The notes: generated from the sequence alone by a model not told the origin. A stretch of 64,000 nucleotides of DNA from GCA-2861595 sp035525365 (GCA_035525365.1 DATLEK010000064.1:1-64000), one strand, 5' to 3'. Positions 8,366 to 19,413 are shown, counted from the first letter of the stretch. Program-made: numbers and translations.

Positions 8366-10173
8366 GGCGCCTCGACCTGCACGAAGGGGACGATCACCTC
8401 ATCAAGGCTAAGCCCACCGTGTGACACCCTTGATGGGCCCCATCCGGTCCGGCCGGGGGCGAAGAGCAGCCGCTCGGACTCGTCCGTTGGATAGCCAGGC
8501 AGCTGGTCCCAGCGGAGTCCGACGGCGGCGCCTTCGTCGCGCAGGCTCTTCGAGCCGTAGCGGCGTGCGCGGGTTCCCGCACGTTCGACGAAGGCGCCCT
8601 CGCGCGGTTCCGCCGTTGGGATGCATTCGAGGTTGCCGTGATCAGCCGTGATCCACGTCTCGAAGCCAAGGGCCGTGGCACGGGTGACGAGCGTGTCCAG
8701 GACCTCGGATCGGATCCAGGTGTCGATGCCGGCGTGGAGTCCGAGGTCGCCCAGCTGCTCGGCGCTGTGCATCAGCTCGTCGGTGATGCTGAGGACCACG
8801 CCGACGACCGTGCTCGTGGCCAGCGGGATGGAGTCCAATTCCTCGAGGCGCGCGCCGTCGATGCGCTTCCAGATAGCGCCAGGTACGGCGTCGGCCCACG
8901 CCGTGGACCAGTGCCTCGGTTCCTTGCTGGTCGAGCGGAGACTGTCGGCGAACTCCGTCGGGCGCATTGCAGCTGCGATCGCCTGACGAGAGACCTCGGT
9001 GAGAGTTGGCAGCATGGCGAGCACTCCGCCAGCGCGCACGACCCGTAGCCGTGCCCGGTCGCGAATGAGGCTCCACTGCGCGAACCCGAGCCCGTCGAGG
9101 ACGATCAACAGGATCCGTTCGGACGCCGATCGCCGAGTCGCCAGGAACGGCTGCACCTTGTCGAGGCTCACAGGCCCGCTTATCCACGTCCGGCTCAGCT
9201 GCGACCCGTACTCCGATCTCAACCATGCCTGGAAGCGCTCGTCGAGCTCCGCCCAGACGCTCCACGCTCGTGTCGACAGATCGTCGTTACGGGGGTTCAC
9301 CTGGGCGAGGTTGCTCCGGACCTCGCCCCACCATTGAGCGGTCCGAACCCAGTCTTCGAACTTGCTCGCGTCGGCAGGCGGGGCGCCGAGAAGTGAGTCA
9401 ACACGTTCCGCGGACGACTCCGCACGCACACCGATCACTGCCCACGGGGGCACTCCCGCGGGGTCCCCCCGCACTGGTACGAGGCCCCCACCGAGGAACA
9501 AGTCGATCAGCTCGGCACGGCACGCGACGAACGCTTCCGTCCACGGACTGCTCGCAGCATCGCCAACCCAGGACTCCCATGCCTGCTGAAGATCATCGAA
9601 GCTCGGGGGATCCTCGACGGCGCCGACGGCAACTGGGTCATCGAGCTGAGCACTGGCGATCGCAAGTAAGGAGGCAGGGAGTGTCTTGCCTGCGAGCCGA
9701 AGGGCGAGGCGAAGCTGGTCCGCTGGAGCGCGTCCGATGCACAGCGGGGGCAGGTCAGCGGCGGCCGTCAGCACGGCGTCGGTGGCCGACAGCTTCGAAG
9801 GCCCCAAGCGATTGACGGCTCGGTCACTGATCTCCGGCTCCAGCTCGAGGAGCGCTGCGTCCGTGGCCGGCTCACCCGGGATCCGGACCCGGCACACGAC
9901 TGATGCCTGCTCGATGTCGAACGGCAGATCCTCGGCCCGATCCACCGTCGCGTCCGATGTCACCAGGATCAACCGCGGGGCTGCTGCCGATCGGCCCCGC
10001 CCCTCGATCTCCCAAGACCGTCGAAGACTGAACCAATCGTCGACTCGCTCTCTGTGGATTGGGTCGCCGAAGGAGGCCGCAAGTTCCTCGTCGGTCACGA
10101 TCGCTCGACGGTCGATCACGACCACCGGGCGAGTGCCCTCGCCATGGATCTGCCGAGTGACCCAGTGCCTCAT
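8362..10173 (-). CDS. pglZ: BREX alkaline-phosphatase-superfamily protein PglZ
   Basis: 603 residues from ATG 10173, preferred over the longer frame to 10287 because it gives a 4-bp ATGA overlap with the helicase stop, the spacing used throughout the operon. PglZ-domain signatures are present: ILLIVLDGLGFAQW (D360 metal ligand), LPTLTEVSR just after it (nucleophile Thr region), ITADHGN near 500, and RVSHGGLSLDEVIVPF at the C-terminus. PglZ is the hallmark BREX protein, alkaline-phosphatase-like, needed for both host DNA methylation and phage exclusion. It lies between brxHII and brxA as in type 3 systems. Confidence 0.9.
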   Translation of the reverse strand: MRHWVTRQIHGEGTRPVVVIDRRAIVTDEELAASFGDPIHRERVDDWFSLRRSWEIEGRGRSAAAPRLILVTSDATVDRAEDLPFDIEQASVVCRVRIPGEPATDAALLELEPEISDRAVNRLGPSKLSATDAVLTAAADLPPLCIGRAPADQLRLALRLAGKTLPASLLAIASAQLDDPVAVGAVEDPPSFDDLQQAWESWVGDAASSPWTEAFVACRAELIDLFLGGGLVPVRGDPAGVPPWAVIGVRAESSAERVDSLLGAPPADASKFEDWVRTAQWWGEVRSNLAQVNPRNDDLSTRAWSVWAELDERFQAWLRSEYGSQLSRTWISGPVSLDKVQPFLATRRSASERILLIVLDGLGFAQWSLIRDRARLRVVRAGGVLAMLPTLTEVSRQAIAAAMRPTEFADSLRSTSKEPRHWSTAWADAVPGAIWKRIDGARLEELDSIPLATSTVVGVVLSITDELMHSAEQLGDLGLHAGIDTWIRSEVLDTLVTRATALGFETWITADHGNLECIPTAEPREGAFVERAGTRARRYGSKSLRDEGAAVGLRWDQLPGYPTDESERLLFAPGRTGWGPSRVSHGGLSLDEVIVPFVQVEAP

Positions 10174-12586
10174 GATGTCACGCGGACGAGGAGCCTTAGC
10201 GCGAGCCCCGGCGGATGGCCTGCCGGATCGCCCGCCGGGTCGGGTCGGACGGCGTAGCTCCAACCGGTGTCCCACAGCTCGTCCCACTCGTCATCGCGCA
10301 TGGGAGCAGTCGGTTGCGGAACGGCGCCAGCGACGAGCGAGTCCCAGACGCGGTCGGCGATGTCGGGACGTGCTGCTCCGTCGTCGGCGACGAACACCGG
10401 CGTGCACGTCCGGCTGCCCCCGGCTCCCGCCACTTCCCATAGCGAGAACAGCCCACCGCGAGTGCCAGCGATCGCTGGCACCGGCTCGGCGGGCGAAACC
10501 TCTGGAAGCGTGTCAAGGACGGATCCCAGCACGTCTGAGTTGCCGAGGACAGCGGCTCGCGCCGCAAGCGCCTTCTCGACCCACACTCCAGGGTCGTCAC
10601 CGCCCCCGATCGTCGGCCTGGACGCGGCCGGGTCGATCAGGTCGAAGAAGCTTGCCGCCTGCTGGGTCTCTTCGCGGGTCTCGGTCTCGAAGCGGTCGCC
10701 CGCAGTCGCGACGTTTTCCCCGGTGATCGCCGCCGCGTAGAGCTCCTCGGCGTGACGGTCCGCGCTGTTGAGGATGTCGCCGGCCTTGTCCGCTCCCAGC
10801 TCCGCGAGGATCACCGCCAGCTTGGTCTCAAGAACCTCCAGCACGCGTGCGTCGATGGAGTGCTCCATCGCGAGGTTGAACGCCTGGACGGGATGAGTCT
10901 GGCCGATCCGGTCGACGCGACCAATCCGCTGTTCGATGCGAGACGGCGACCACGGCAGGTCGTAGTTGACGATCACGTGGGCGAACTGGAGGTTGATGCC
11001 CTCGCCGCCGGCGTCGGTGGAGACGAGCACACGGGCCCGCGCCCGGAACTCGGCCTGGACGATGGCCCGTTCGTGAATACCCATTCCGCCGTTGATGGCC
11101 ACCGCCGAGATCCCAACACCCTCGAACATCTCGAGCAGCATGTTCTGGGTCTGGGTGAACTCGGTGAACACGACGACCTTGAGCGACGGATCACCTTCGC
11201 TCGACGCGAGGTCGTCGAGCAGGGCGAGCAGATCACGGGCCTTGGCATCGAGGCCGGCCCCAGCAGCTCTGCGAGCGAGGGTGATGAGCAGCTCGACTTC
11301 GGCGAGCTCGTTACCCCAAGCGGCTCCCAGCGCACCTTGCATGGCGTCGACTTGCTCCTCACCCGTCAGGTCGCCCCACTCCTCCGCCCCTTCTGGAAAC
11401 AGCCGAAGCTGCGTTCCCTCGACGACGATCGCGGCGTGGCGACGTTCGAGTGCCGAGAGCACGGCTGCGGTGCTGGAGGACGCCAGGCGCTGCATGAGCA
11501 GAACAAGGAAGCCGACCGCTGGTCGCTTCTCGGTCTTGGCGCGTTGGTAGCCGAAGCGGACGTAGTCGGTGATGGCGTCGTAGAGCTGCTCCTCCACCTC
11601 GCGCTGGCCGTACGGGACGATCCGCAACCGAGTCGTCCGGGGCTGGAAGAGCGGCGTTCCCCGGTTGTCGGTGGCGTGCCGCTTTTCGCTACGGACCACC
11701 AGTGGCGCAACGAACTCGCGGGTCACGGGGAGCCCGTGCACGAACCGGTCATCAAGGAGTCCGAGGAGCCGGGCGAAGGCATCCGACTTCCCGGAGTGGG
11801 GCGTAGCTGAGAGCAACAGCATGTGCGGAGCGAGGGCGGCGAGCTCCACGGCAAGCCGGTGGCGCGCCACCTCATCGCTGCTACCAGAGACGTGGTGCGC
11901 CTCATCGAAGATGATCAGGTCCCATCCCGCGGCCACAATCGCATCCAACCGTTGCCGGTTGTGCTCACGGACGCGCTCCGGTTCCCAACCCTTCCGCGCG
12001 GACAGCGGCTTGATCGAGTCGACCGAGCAGACCACCTGGTCGAACGTCGCCCACGGGTTGATCCCGGCATCGACGGGACGCCGCCCGGGCCCACGAGGAC
12101 GAACTGTTCGCCGAAGTGCAGTGCCAGCTCGGACACCCACTGGAGCTGCACGCCCTTGGGCGCCACGACGAGGACGCGGCGCGCTCGGCCCCGCGCCTTG
12201 AGCTCGGTAATGACCATGCCCGCCTCGATGGTCTTGCCGAGACCAACCTCATCGGCGAACAGGAGCCGGACAGGGTTGGTCGCCAACGCTCGCTCGAGGG
12301 CGACGACCTGATGCGGTAGCGGTTCGAGGCTCGGGTTGTGGATTGCAGCTGATCCTGGGGGTGCCAACGCCAGCACGGCGCGACACGCCGCTGCCCGCCA
12401 AACCAGCTCCTCGGAGGCCCACGGGCGGGAGCCGATCTCAGCGAGATCTCTTGCGGCGACGCGCTGCACTGTGGCTCGGCTCGGAACGACGATCTGTGCA
12501 GTTTCGGCCGCACCGCTGCCTGACCGGGCCAGCACGCGCACGGCCTCGTGGCCGGCGGGCCACCACCGCCAGGACTCGTCTGCCAT
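10170..12586 (-). CDS. brxHII: BREX helicase BrxHII, single frameshift near 12081-12092
   Basis: Snf2/SF2-type helicase. From ATG 12586 (overlapping the pglX stop as TGATG) the first frame has Walker A DEVGLGKTIEAG (112-123) and then loses sense inside a GC-rich run near 12081-12092. The adjacent frame continues with RPVDAGINPWATFDQVV, the DEAH box IIFDEAHHVSG, and motifs V/VI with VGRVDRIGQTHPVQAFNL, to a stop at 10170. One missing base accounts for the break, and together the two frames give ~805 residues. Position 4 in the operon and the domain content identify BrxHII. If the frameshift is real, BREX is probably inactive here; a sequencing indel is equally possible. Confidence 0.8.
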
Positions 12587-15216
12587 CAACCCACCAGGAG
12601 CTCGGCGTTGTCGAGGAAGTAGCGCAGCGCCTGGTCCTCGACCAGTACCTCCGCCGGCAGCCGCCTGCCCACCTTCACAATGAGGGCGAACTCCCGCCGG
12701 TCCCACGCATCATCGAAGCCAGCGCGCACTGCCTCCGTTCGGAACCGCGTCAACTTCCCAGTGCTGGACTGATAGGCCGCGAACTCCTTGAGCAGCGCAC
12801 GACGCCGGAGCTTCTCGAGATCGGTCGCCTTTCTCGGATCGGGCACGTACCAACGTCCCTCGTCGTCCTGCACGAAGTTTTGCTCCAGCAGAAGGCGCAA
12901 CTCGGGAAGTTCCTCCCAGTCCGAGAGACCGTTGGCCAGCTCGGTCAGAAACCGCGGCATGATCTCGCTGTAGGGCTGCGGACGGCCACGGGCCTTCAGC
13001 AACTGCCGGAGCCACTGCACGGCCGAGGACTCGCCCGTGATGAAGAGGGTGTCCTCCAACAACTCCTTGATCGTGATGCGATGCCGGTCGTAGGACTCGA
13101 CCTGCGGGTCGAGAAAGTACATGCCGTCCCTTAGAGGGAAGCGCTGATCGATACCGGCGAAGAACTCGGTCGTCGTCACCGGTACGGGAATCTTGCGACT
13201 CACGTGGAAGGCGATCATCCGGTCGTAGAGCCGGTCCGCCATCCGCTCACGCACCGGGCGAGCTTCGCCGCGCCGGCCGTCAGTGATCGGCAGGTGCGAG
13301 AGATGCTCGCGAGTGAACGACCATGCCGTCTCGGGATCACCATCTCCCGACAACCCTTCCGACGGCGTTGAAACGGCCGGCTTATAACACGAAATAACCA
13401 GATCCTTCTTAGCTGCCGAATCGGCGGTGACTTGCCTGTACGAGAGCTGCGTCTTGTCCAGAATCCGCGTGTCAGCGACCATGAACCCAGCGAGTTCGAG
13501 AGCCCGCTGTACCGTTAGCCACACTTCGTTGCTGTGGTTGGAGAACTCAACCGTCATCCAGCGTCCTGGCTTCAACACTCGGTAGAACTCCACAAAGCAG
13601 GCAGACATGAGCTCGCCGTACTCGGCGAGGCTCCTCGGCACCTTCTTGCTACGATTCTCAATCGCCTCGTCTGAGGCTCGGCTGTAGACGCCGTGCCACG
13701 CCTCGATCAGGTACGCCAGATCGGAGTAGGGAATGTTTGCGCCGAATGGGGGATCAACGAAGAGGTAATCAATCGACGCGTTGGGAAGATCGAGCGAAGT
13801 TGAGGACCCGGTGGACATCACGACCTGCCCCAAACGAGCGGGACTGGTTTTCCACGTCTTCACCAGGGTCTGCCGTTTCCCCATCGAAGGCTTGCTCCCT
13901 TCAAGGTTGTAGCGAACCGCACACTCGGACTGCAGTGAACCGACGTAGTACACGCCCGTCATTTGGCGATTGACCTGAGAGCCGCCCAGTTTTCCCTGCT
14001 GGATCGGTTGATATCGATTCATGTAACTCAATCCCCAGAAGGCTTGTTCAACCCAGAAGATCAGCGCGTAGCGAACAAGCGGGTCTGACTCGTCGTGACA
14101 CGTCTTCCAGAGCCAGGCGAGCGAGTGAAGGGAGCGATCACCCCACAGATGGTGGATCTTCATGAACCCCTTCGGACCAAGCCGGGTTCCGTGATACATC
14201 GCGTCGAGCGGCAGGTCTTGGCTGGGGACGGGCCCCGCTAGCGCTTGCCGGCTGACGCGGCTGATTACATCCAGGTCCGCTTGGTCGGGGCTCTTGTCGA
14301 ATCGATCCTTGCCAACGACGTAGTGAATACGGACCGGACGCAGCTCTATTCTCTCAGCGGTGTCGCCGACAGGCGTACGGACTGTTGTGAGGCGCCGTTC
14401 AAGATGGTCCTTGTCCAACTCCGCACCGCATCCCGCGGCCGGGCAGCGGAACGGCTCCTCCACCCTCCCCGTCTTCGGGTTGTAGGCGACGTCGTAGAAG
14501 ACGACCGCTGAGCCGCACTCTGGACACGTAAAGACCTCCGACCACACCGTGTATTCAATCCGCGCCGACTTGCCGTTCGAGTGGGTTGTCTCATACATCC
14601 ATCCAAGCTCGGCATCGAATCGGGAGAGGACTTCCGCAGATGCCTTGTCAAAGGCATCGCCGTCGAGCGGGAGGTTGATGCCGGCAGCAATGACAGATGC
14701 TGACGGAGAGAGATCCGAGAGGACGGCGCGCCGGTAGCCCCACGGCACCATGCCCATCTCCTCCTCGATGGCCCTTCTAATCCTCGCATCCGGCTTGCCG
14801 CACGCCTGAGCAGCGATGCCGGTCGAGCCAGATCCAGCGAAGCCGTCGAGAACCACATCACCGGGCTTCGTGTAGTGGAGAAGGAAGCGCATGATGGCCG
14901 GGTAGGGAACCTTCGTTGGATAGCTGTGCGCCTTGTAGAAGGCGTTGCCCTTGCCCTCCGTGATGTCGGTGACGAACGGGCCGGGATCCTCACGCTCAAT
15001 GTCATTACCCGAGGTGTCGCCGAGCCAGTCAGCCAGGAAGGGGTTCGGACACGCAGTGTGGTACGGAGGCAGGCTGAGATTGACGATCGCCTCGTCGTCC
15101 CCAAGCGGAAAGCCCGGCCTGTCGCGGATCCCATCTAGCCGGTCGGCTAGCTCGGCGCGCGCTGCGGCGATGTCCCAGCCCGCCGACTCATCTGAGCCGA
15201 AGAGCTGATCACTCAT
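12586..15216 (-). CDS. pglXI: BREX type 3 DNA adenine methyltransferase PglXI
   Basis: 876 residues from ATG 15216 (8-bp overlap with brxC), chosen over a 16-residue longer frame for that coupling. SAM-binding motif I is VVLDGFAGSGSTG (about 121-133); catalytic motif IV is FVDPPFGANIPYSD near residue 486. Two zinc-ribbon-like pairs, CPECG and CPAAGCG, lie around 250-280 between them, typical of DUF1156-like methyltransferases with inverted motif spacing. It should methylate a non-palindromic host motif to mark self DNA for the BREX system. The reading frame is intact. The C-terminal ~200 residues probably carry target recognition. Confidence 0.88.
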   Translation of the reverse strand: MSDQLFGSDESAGWDIAAARAELADRLDGIRDRPGFPLGDDEAIVNLSLPPYHTACPNPFLADWLGDTSGNDIEREDPGPFVTDITEGKGNAFYKAHSYPTKVPYPAIMRFLLHYTKPGDVVLDGFAGSGSTGIAAQACGKPDARIRRAIEEEMGMVPWGYRRAVLSDLSPSASVIAAGINLPLDGDAFDKASAEVLSRFDAELGWMYETTHSNGKSARIEYTVWSEVFTCPECGSAVVFYDVAYNPKTGRVEEPFRCPAAGCGAELDKDHLERRLTTVRTPVGDTAERIELRPVRIHYVVGKDRFDKSPDQADLDVISRVSRQALAGPVPSQDLPLDAMYHGTRLGPKGFMKIHHLWGDRSLHSLAWLWKTCHDESDPLVRYALIFWVEQAFWGLSYMNRYQPIQQGKLGGSQVNRQMTGVYYVGSLQSECAVRYNLEGSKPSMGKRQTLVKTWKTSPARLGQVVMSTGSSTSLDLPNASIDYLFVDPPFGANIPYSDLAYLIEAWHGVYSRASDEAIENRSKKVPRSLAEYGELMSACFVEFYRVLKPGRWMTVEFSNHSNEVWLTVQRALELAGFMVADTRILDKTQLSYRQVTADSAAKKDLVISCYKPAVSTPSEGLSGDGDPETAWSFTREHLSHLPITDGRRGEARPVRERMADRLYDRMIAFHVSRKIPVPVTTTEFFAGIDQRFPLRDGMYFLDPQVESYDRHRITIKELLEDTLFITGESSAVQWLRQLLKARGRPQPYSEIMPRFLTELANGLSDWEELPELRLLLEQNFVQDDEGRWYVPDPRKATDLEKLRRRALLKEFAAYQSSTGKLTRFRTEAVRAGFDDAWDRREFALIVKVGRRLPAEVLVEDQALRYFLDNAELLVG

Positions 15217-18200
15217 TGGGGGCCTCTGTCTCGAGGACCAGCCGGATCTTGTCTGCGCTACCACCGGCGATCAGCCCATTGAGGTAGTCGTCGAAGCGAT
15301 CGCGAAGCTCATTGGGACTGGCAGCGGCCTCGCCCGGGAACAGCCGAGCAAGGAACTCGACGCGGGCGATCTTTCGGACGTCGAACCGGCGGAACACCTG
15401 GTCGACCGCGGCAACGAAGTCGTCCGTCACCGGGTCGGGCATCGCGCGCTTCGCCTCGAAGTCCTCGATCATGGCGCGCTGCGACGAGGAGAGAAGTCCA
15501 ATTTGCTCGGCGAGTTCCGGGTCGGCGAGGTTGTCGAGGAGGGTCTCACGCCAGGAAGCGAGCATCTCCCGAGCCCGGACCTCGATCTGCTCAAGCCTGG
15601 CCTCGGCTGAGAGGCCGGTCACCGGGCCTGGCGTGTGCGAGCCGATCTTCACCGAGCGACGAAGGTCCGCCTCGTCAACCTGCATGAGGGTGCCGATCTC
15701 GGCCATGTCGCCGCGGAGGCTGGCGAACTGCCCTCCCTGCAGGAGGGCGATGCTCCCGAGCTTCCCGAGAGCGGCCCAGTCAGAGCCGCCGAGCAATTGC
15801 TGCTTGCGCTTGTCCCCGACCGAGTCGAGGAAGGCGTGCCGGTAGTAGGCGCCGGCTGCGATGACGAACTGGTTGCGGATGTCGTCGCTGCGGTTGGCGA
15901 CCTGGGTGACCTTGTTCGTGTCGATGTCTGGTGCGGTGAGGGTGTCGATCATGTCGTCGCGCAAGGCGAGCGCATCGACCGTGGCTGGGGTGCCTTCGAC
16001 GAAGCATGCGACCGCCTCACGGAGGTAGCTGGCAGACCCATCCAGCTTGCTTGCGGCCTTCTGGAGAAGCTCCAGTCGGGCGAGCTCCACCTTTCCGGCG
16101 CGGGCTTCGGTGATGACCGCGTCGTCGAGACTGAATTTGTTCAACTTGCCGACGGAGTTGCGCGCTCGCACGTCCTCAGCAAGGACACGCAACGCCGACA
16201 GGCGACCCTGCCTCTCATCGAGCAGGTCCACGAGCTGGGTTCCCCAGAGCTCCACCCCGTCGGCCAAGACGCGCTCTGCGTCGACGACGCGGCTCAGTAG
16301 TTCGGTGGCCCGTGACCCGAAGTCGCTGACGAGCGCTGTGCTGACGCCGCTGGCGGGAACCGAGCCGGGGGGCATGCCGAGCACGACCGCCGCTGAGCCC
16401 AGTCGGTCGGTCGGTAGGGCAGTTGGTGGCGCGAGGTGGGTGAACTCCACGAGGTCGTCGAGGGACATCTTCGCGAGACGGTCGAGCGCCAACGCGTCTA
16501 CCCGGCCGGTGGGGTAGGCAAGCTCGGCGTGCCCGAGGTGGGTGAGAGCGGCGGCGATGACGACGAGCCACGCGGGCTCGAGGTGCCACGGTGCCCAGGT
16601 CTTGAGTCCGGGGTCACGTTCGGTGAGTAGATCCGAGCGGTTGATCACCTTGCCTCCGGCCGCTCGAAGCTTTGCCAACAGGGTCGCCGCGAACTCACCA
16701 TCGGCTTGGATCGAGTCGCCGTCGCCCAGGAGGGCGAGCGAGGCAAGGATCTTCCGGCTGGCGGTGGTTGCTCGAGAAGTGTCGGCGAGATGGTTGAGCG
16801 CGGAGTGGACAGCGTCACCGAGGTTGGCGGGCGTCACCTCGACGGCGAAGACCGGGTAGCCGGGGAAGCGCTCCACGAAGTGGTCGCCGAGGATGTGGGA
16901 ACTCACCGACCGGAGCTGCTGGACGACCGACGCGCGATCCCCGGCCACCAGCTTGAGCCACTCGGCGAGGGTCTTCTTCTCTCCTCGGTATGTGACCGAC
17001 ATGGCCATCGGGAGCTTCGATCGAAGCCAGCTGACCATTGCCTGTTGCGACTCGCGAGCCTTCTGCTCGTAGATCGGGCGACGATCGGCCGTCGACTCAC
17101 GGGCCAGCTCTCGCGCACCGGCGTACCGGCGTAGGGCGCCGGTGAACTCGTCGTCCTGACCCTCGAGGCGGAGGAAGACCTCGTCAGCCTTTTCGTCATC
17201 GATGAACTTCGGAAGGTCGTAGGGCTGGAGGAAGTAGAGGTAGAAGTCTCGCGGCGGCTGCGCGGTCGAGCGCTCGTTCGGCGCCCCCATGAAGAGGTAG
17301 CCGGTGCGGTCGCTGTTCCTTGCCGGCCAGGGCAGGTCGTACTTCCAGATCTTGTAGCCGGCGGCGTAGGGGTCGTCCCGGATCCCGAGCGCCTCCTCCA
17401 TCGAGGTGTAGTAGGCGGCGTCGAGCCTGTCGTCATCGAGGCTGTCCGCCCGCTGCGCGATGAGCTGGTCGTAGTCGATGTCCTTGTCGACATCGAGGTA
17501 GATCTGCCCGTTGTCGTCGTTGCGACTCAGGAATTGGCCGGATACTGCGGCCAGAGTCTTGGCCAGGATCGACTCGACCGTGGTGCGCAGGAACACGGCG
17601 TCCAGCTTCGGAAGGCCGGGCGGCAGAAGACAGAGCTGGTCGCGGAGCTCGTCCACCGTGAGGCCGATGCGTGCGTGCACGTCGTCTGTTGTGAGGCGGT
17701 GGACGGCCAGGGCGTCGATGATCCGGACCGCTGAGTCGACGTACTGCTTCTCCGGTAGCGCGGAGCGGATCTTGTTGCGGACGACTTCGCTCTTGTCGAG
17801 GACTTCCTGGACCTCGGGAACTGTCCGGGCGCTCGGGTCGTCGACGAGTCGGGCCCGGTACGAGTCGATACAAACCACGCCCGGCGAGTCGGTCGGGATG
17901 ACGGTGTCCGCGAGGCGTCGGATCTCCGTCTCGACGGTGCGAAGCACCTCTCGCTTCTCGACCAGGGTTAGCTGCTCGAACGTCGCGAGGTAGCCGGGGT
18001 GCACCGGGTAGAGATCGACGAACTCCTCGAGACGCTCTGCCATCCCGTCGAAGAGGGGCGTGAAGGGCGACAGGTGCTCCCGGATTCGGTCCTTCTGGCC
18101 GCTCGACTTCGGGAGGAGCCGCTCCCGGACCACGAACGCGACATCCTCGCGAGCGATACGAACCTGATCGAACCGGTCGCGGACTCGACGGATGGCATCG

Positions 18201-18895
18201 GCGGCGCCAGCGAAGCGCGGGTTGTCGAAGAGCGACTCCTGCAACCCACCGATGAATCGGAAGCGGGTGTTCTTGCACGTCTCGCCGATTTCGCGAAGAA
18301 AGGCGAGGTCCTGGATCAGCTCTGCGTCCTTGCGGGCGCGGAGGTAGTCGAGCATCTCGTCGAGGACGAACAAGAGGCCCTGGTCGGGATGGACGGCTTC
18401 GAAAGCGGCCATCATCTCGACCAACGAGTCCTTGGTGTTCGTAACTTGATCGAGGGGCGGGAAGATGAACGTCACGCCCCGTCTGCTGAGTCCCTTGGTG
18501 AGCTCGGTGCAGACGATGTCTCGTAGGGACATCGCCGAGGCCCCGATGTCGAAGCGGATGACTTGGAACCGCCCGCTGATCGGCTCGAAAGCAGACGCGA
18601 CGGCCTTGTGTCGAACGGCCTCGCGTAGTCCGGGGAACTCGGCCAGCGCAGCTATCAGCGACATCAGGTGGGTCTTGCCGGTTCCGTATGTGCCGACGAC
18701 GAACGTGCCCAGGTTGTTGCCGGTTGCGTCGAACCTGAGGTTCGGGACCACCCTGTCGACAAGCTGCGAGGCCATCCGGTCCGAGATGACGTAGGTCTCG
18801 ACATCGCCGCGCGCCACCTCGACGGTGTCGGAGTCGCGGACCTGCTTGACGGTCTCGAGTGGAGCTGGAATGTCGACGACGTCGCTGTACTTCAT
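15209..18895 (-). CDS. brxC: BREX ATPase BrxC/PglY
   Basis: 1228 residues, intact. Walker A VGTYGTGKTHL lies at 68-78 and is followed by a long AAA-type ATPase region including LLFVLDEMLDYL (Walker B), then a large helical C-terminal half. Length and motif match the ~1200-residue BrxC/PglY core BREX protein. Its ATG overlaps the brxF stop by 4 bp and its stop overlaps pglX by 8 bp. BrxC is an ATP-dependent DNA-associated factor required for BREX exclusion; the detailed mechanism is not settled. Confidence 0.9.
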   Translation of the reverse strand: MKYSDVVDIPAPLETVKQVRDSDTVEVARGDVETYVISDRMASQLVDRVVPNLRFDATGNNLGTFVVGTYGTGKTHLMSLIAALAEFPGLREAVRHKAVASAFEPISGRFQVIRFDIGASAMSLRDIVCTELTKGLSRRGVTFIFPPLDQVTNTKDSLVEMMAAFEAVHPDQGLLFVLDEMLDYLRARKDAELIQDLAFLREIGETCKNTRFRFIGGLQESLFDNPRFAGAADAIRRVRDRFDQVRIAREDVAFVVRERLLPKSSGQKDRIREHLSPFTPLFDGMAERLEEFVDLYPVHPGYLATFEQLTLVEKREVLRTVETEIRRLADTVIPTDSPGVVCIDSYRARLVDDPSARTVPEVQEVLDKSEVVRNKIRSALPEKQYVDSAVRIIDALAVHRLTTDDVHARIGLTVDELRDQLCLLPPGLPKLDAVFLRTTVESILAKTLAAVSGQFLSRNDDNGQIYLDVDKDIDYDQLIAQRADSLDDDRLDAAYYTSMEEALGIRDDPYAAGYKIWKYDLPWPARNSDRTGYLFMGAPNERSTAQPPRDFYLYFLQPYDLPKFIDDEKADEVFLRLEGQDDEFTGALRRYAGARELARESTADRRPIYEQKARESQQAMVSWLRSKLPMAMSVTYRGEKKTLAEWLKLVAGDRASVVQQLRSVSSHILGDHFVERFPGYPVFAVEVTPANLGDAVHSALNHLADTSRATTASRKILASLALLGDGDSIQADGEFAATLLAKLRAAGGKVINRSDLLTERDPGLKTWAPWHLEPAWLVVIAAALTHLGHAELAYPTGRVDALALDRLAKMSLDDLVEFTHLAPPTALPTDRLGSAAVVLGMPPGSVPASGVSTALVSDFGSRATELLSRVVDAERVLADGVELWGTQLVDLLDERQGRLSALRVLAEDVRARNSVGKLNKFSLDDAVITEARAGKVELARLELLQKAASKLDGSASYLREAVACFVEGTPATVDALALRDDMIDTLTAPDIDTNKVTQVANRSDDIRNQFVIAAGAYYRHAFLDSVGDKRKQQLLGGSDWAALGKLGSIALLQGGQFASLRGDMAEIGTLMQVDEADLRRSVKIGSHTPGPVTGLSAEARLEQIEVRAREMLASWRETLLDNLADPELAEQIGLLSSSQRAMIEDFEAKRAMPDPVTDDFVAAVDQVFRRFDVRKIARVEFLARLFPGEAAASPNELRDRFDDYLNGLIAGGSADKIRLVLETEAPNE

Positions 18896-19413
18896 GCGGG
18901 GAATCTCTCCAGTAGGTAGGGAACCTCGTCAGGGAAGTGGGTGGCAACCGGATGGAGGACGATCACGTCGCGCGCCGCGACATCGACGAAGTCACTCCGA
19001 CCGGGCAAACTGTACGACAGCCGTCCAGCGTGGATTCGGCCCGGCCACAGCACCACCAACGACCTGCTACGAACCATACGGCGGAGCTGTGACAGCACAT
19101 CCAGCTCCAGTGCCGGCGAGAAAAGCACGTCGATATCTCGAAGCAGCGTCGAGCCGGAGATGTCGTCCACCAGGTCGGCGATCGGGGGCATCCCTTCGTG
19201 CTGGCTGAGACGCTGCCCGACAGACACGACCTGATCGACGACGGCGGTCAGCGCCGCCACGAGACCTTCGACGCCCGTCGCGCCAGCCTCAACCAGGGCA
19301 GGTCTGCCACGGCCTGCACGCAATTCGGCATCGAGCTCACGCCAGGCGGCAGGCCACGAACTGCGTTCCTCAAGCGGAAGGCCTTTGGGGCGAGGTATTT
19401 CAGGTGGGGACAT
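18892..19413 (-). CDS. brxF: BREX type 3 protein BrxF
   Basis: 173 residues, first gene of the operon. Size, position and the block LLRDIDVLFSPALELDVLSQ followed by LVVLWPG match BrxF of type 3 BREX, a small P-loop-like protein. A canonical Walker A is not obvious in this copy. The stop overlaps brxC by 4 bp (ATGA). No clear Shine-Dalgarno precedes 19413, so the true start may be a little downstream. The 177 bp upstream (19414-19590), after the convergently placed CoiA-like gene end, must hold the operon promoter; no convincing -10/-35 pair was found. Confidence 0.75.
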   Translation of the reverse strand: MSPPEIPRPKGLPLEERSSWPAAWRELDAELRAGRGRPALVEAGATGVEGLVAALTAVVDQVVSVGQRLSQHEGMPPIADLVDDISGSTLLRDIDVLFSPALELDVLSQLRRMVRSRSLVVLWPGRIHAGRLSYSLPGRSDFVDVAARDVIVLHPVATHFPDEVPYLLERFPA

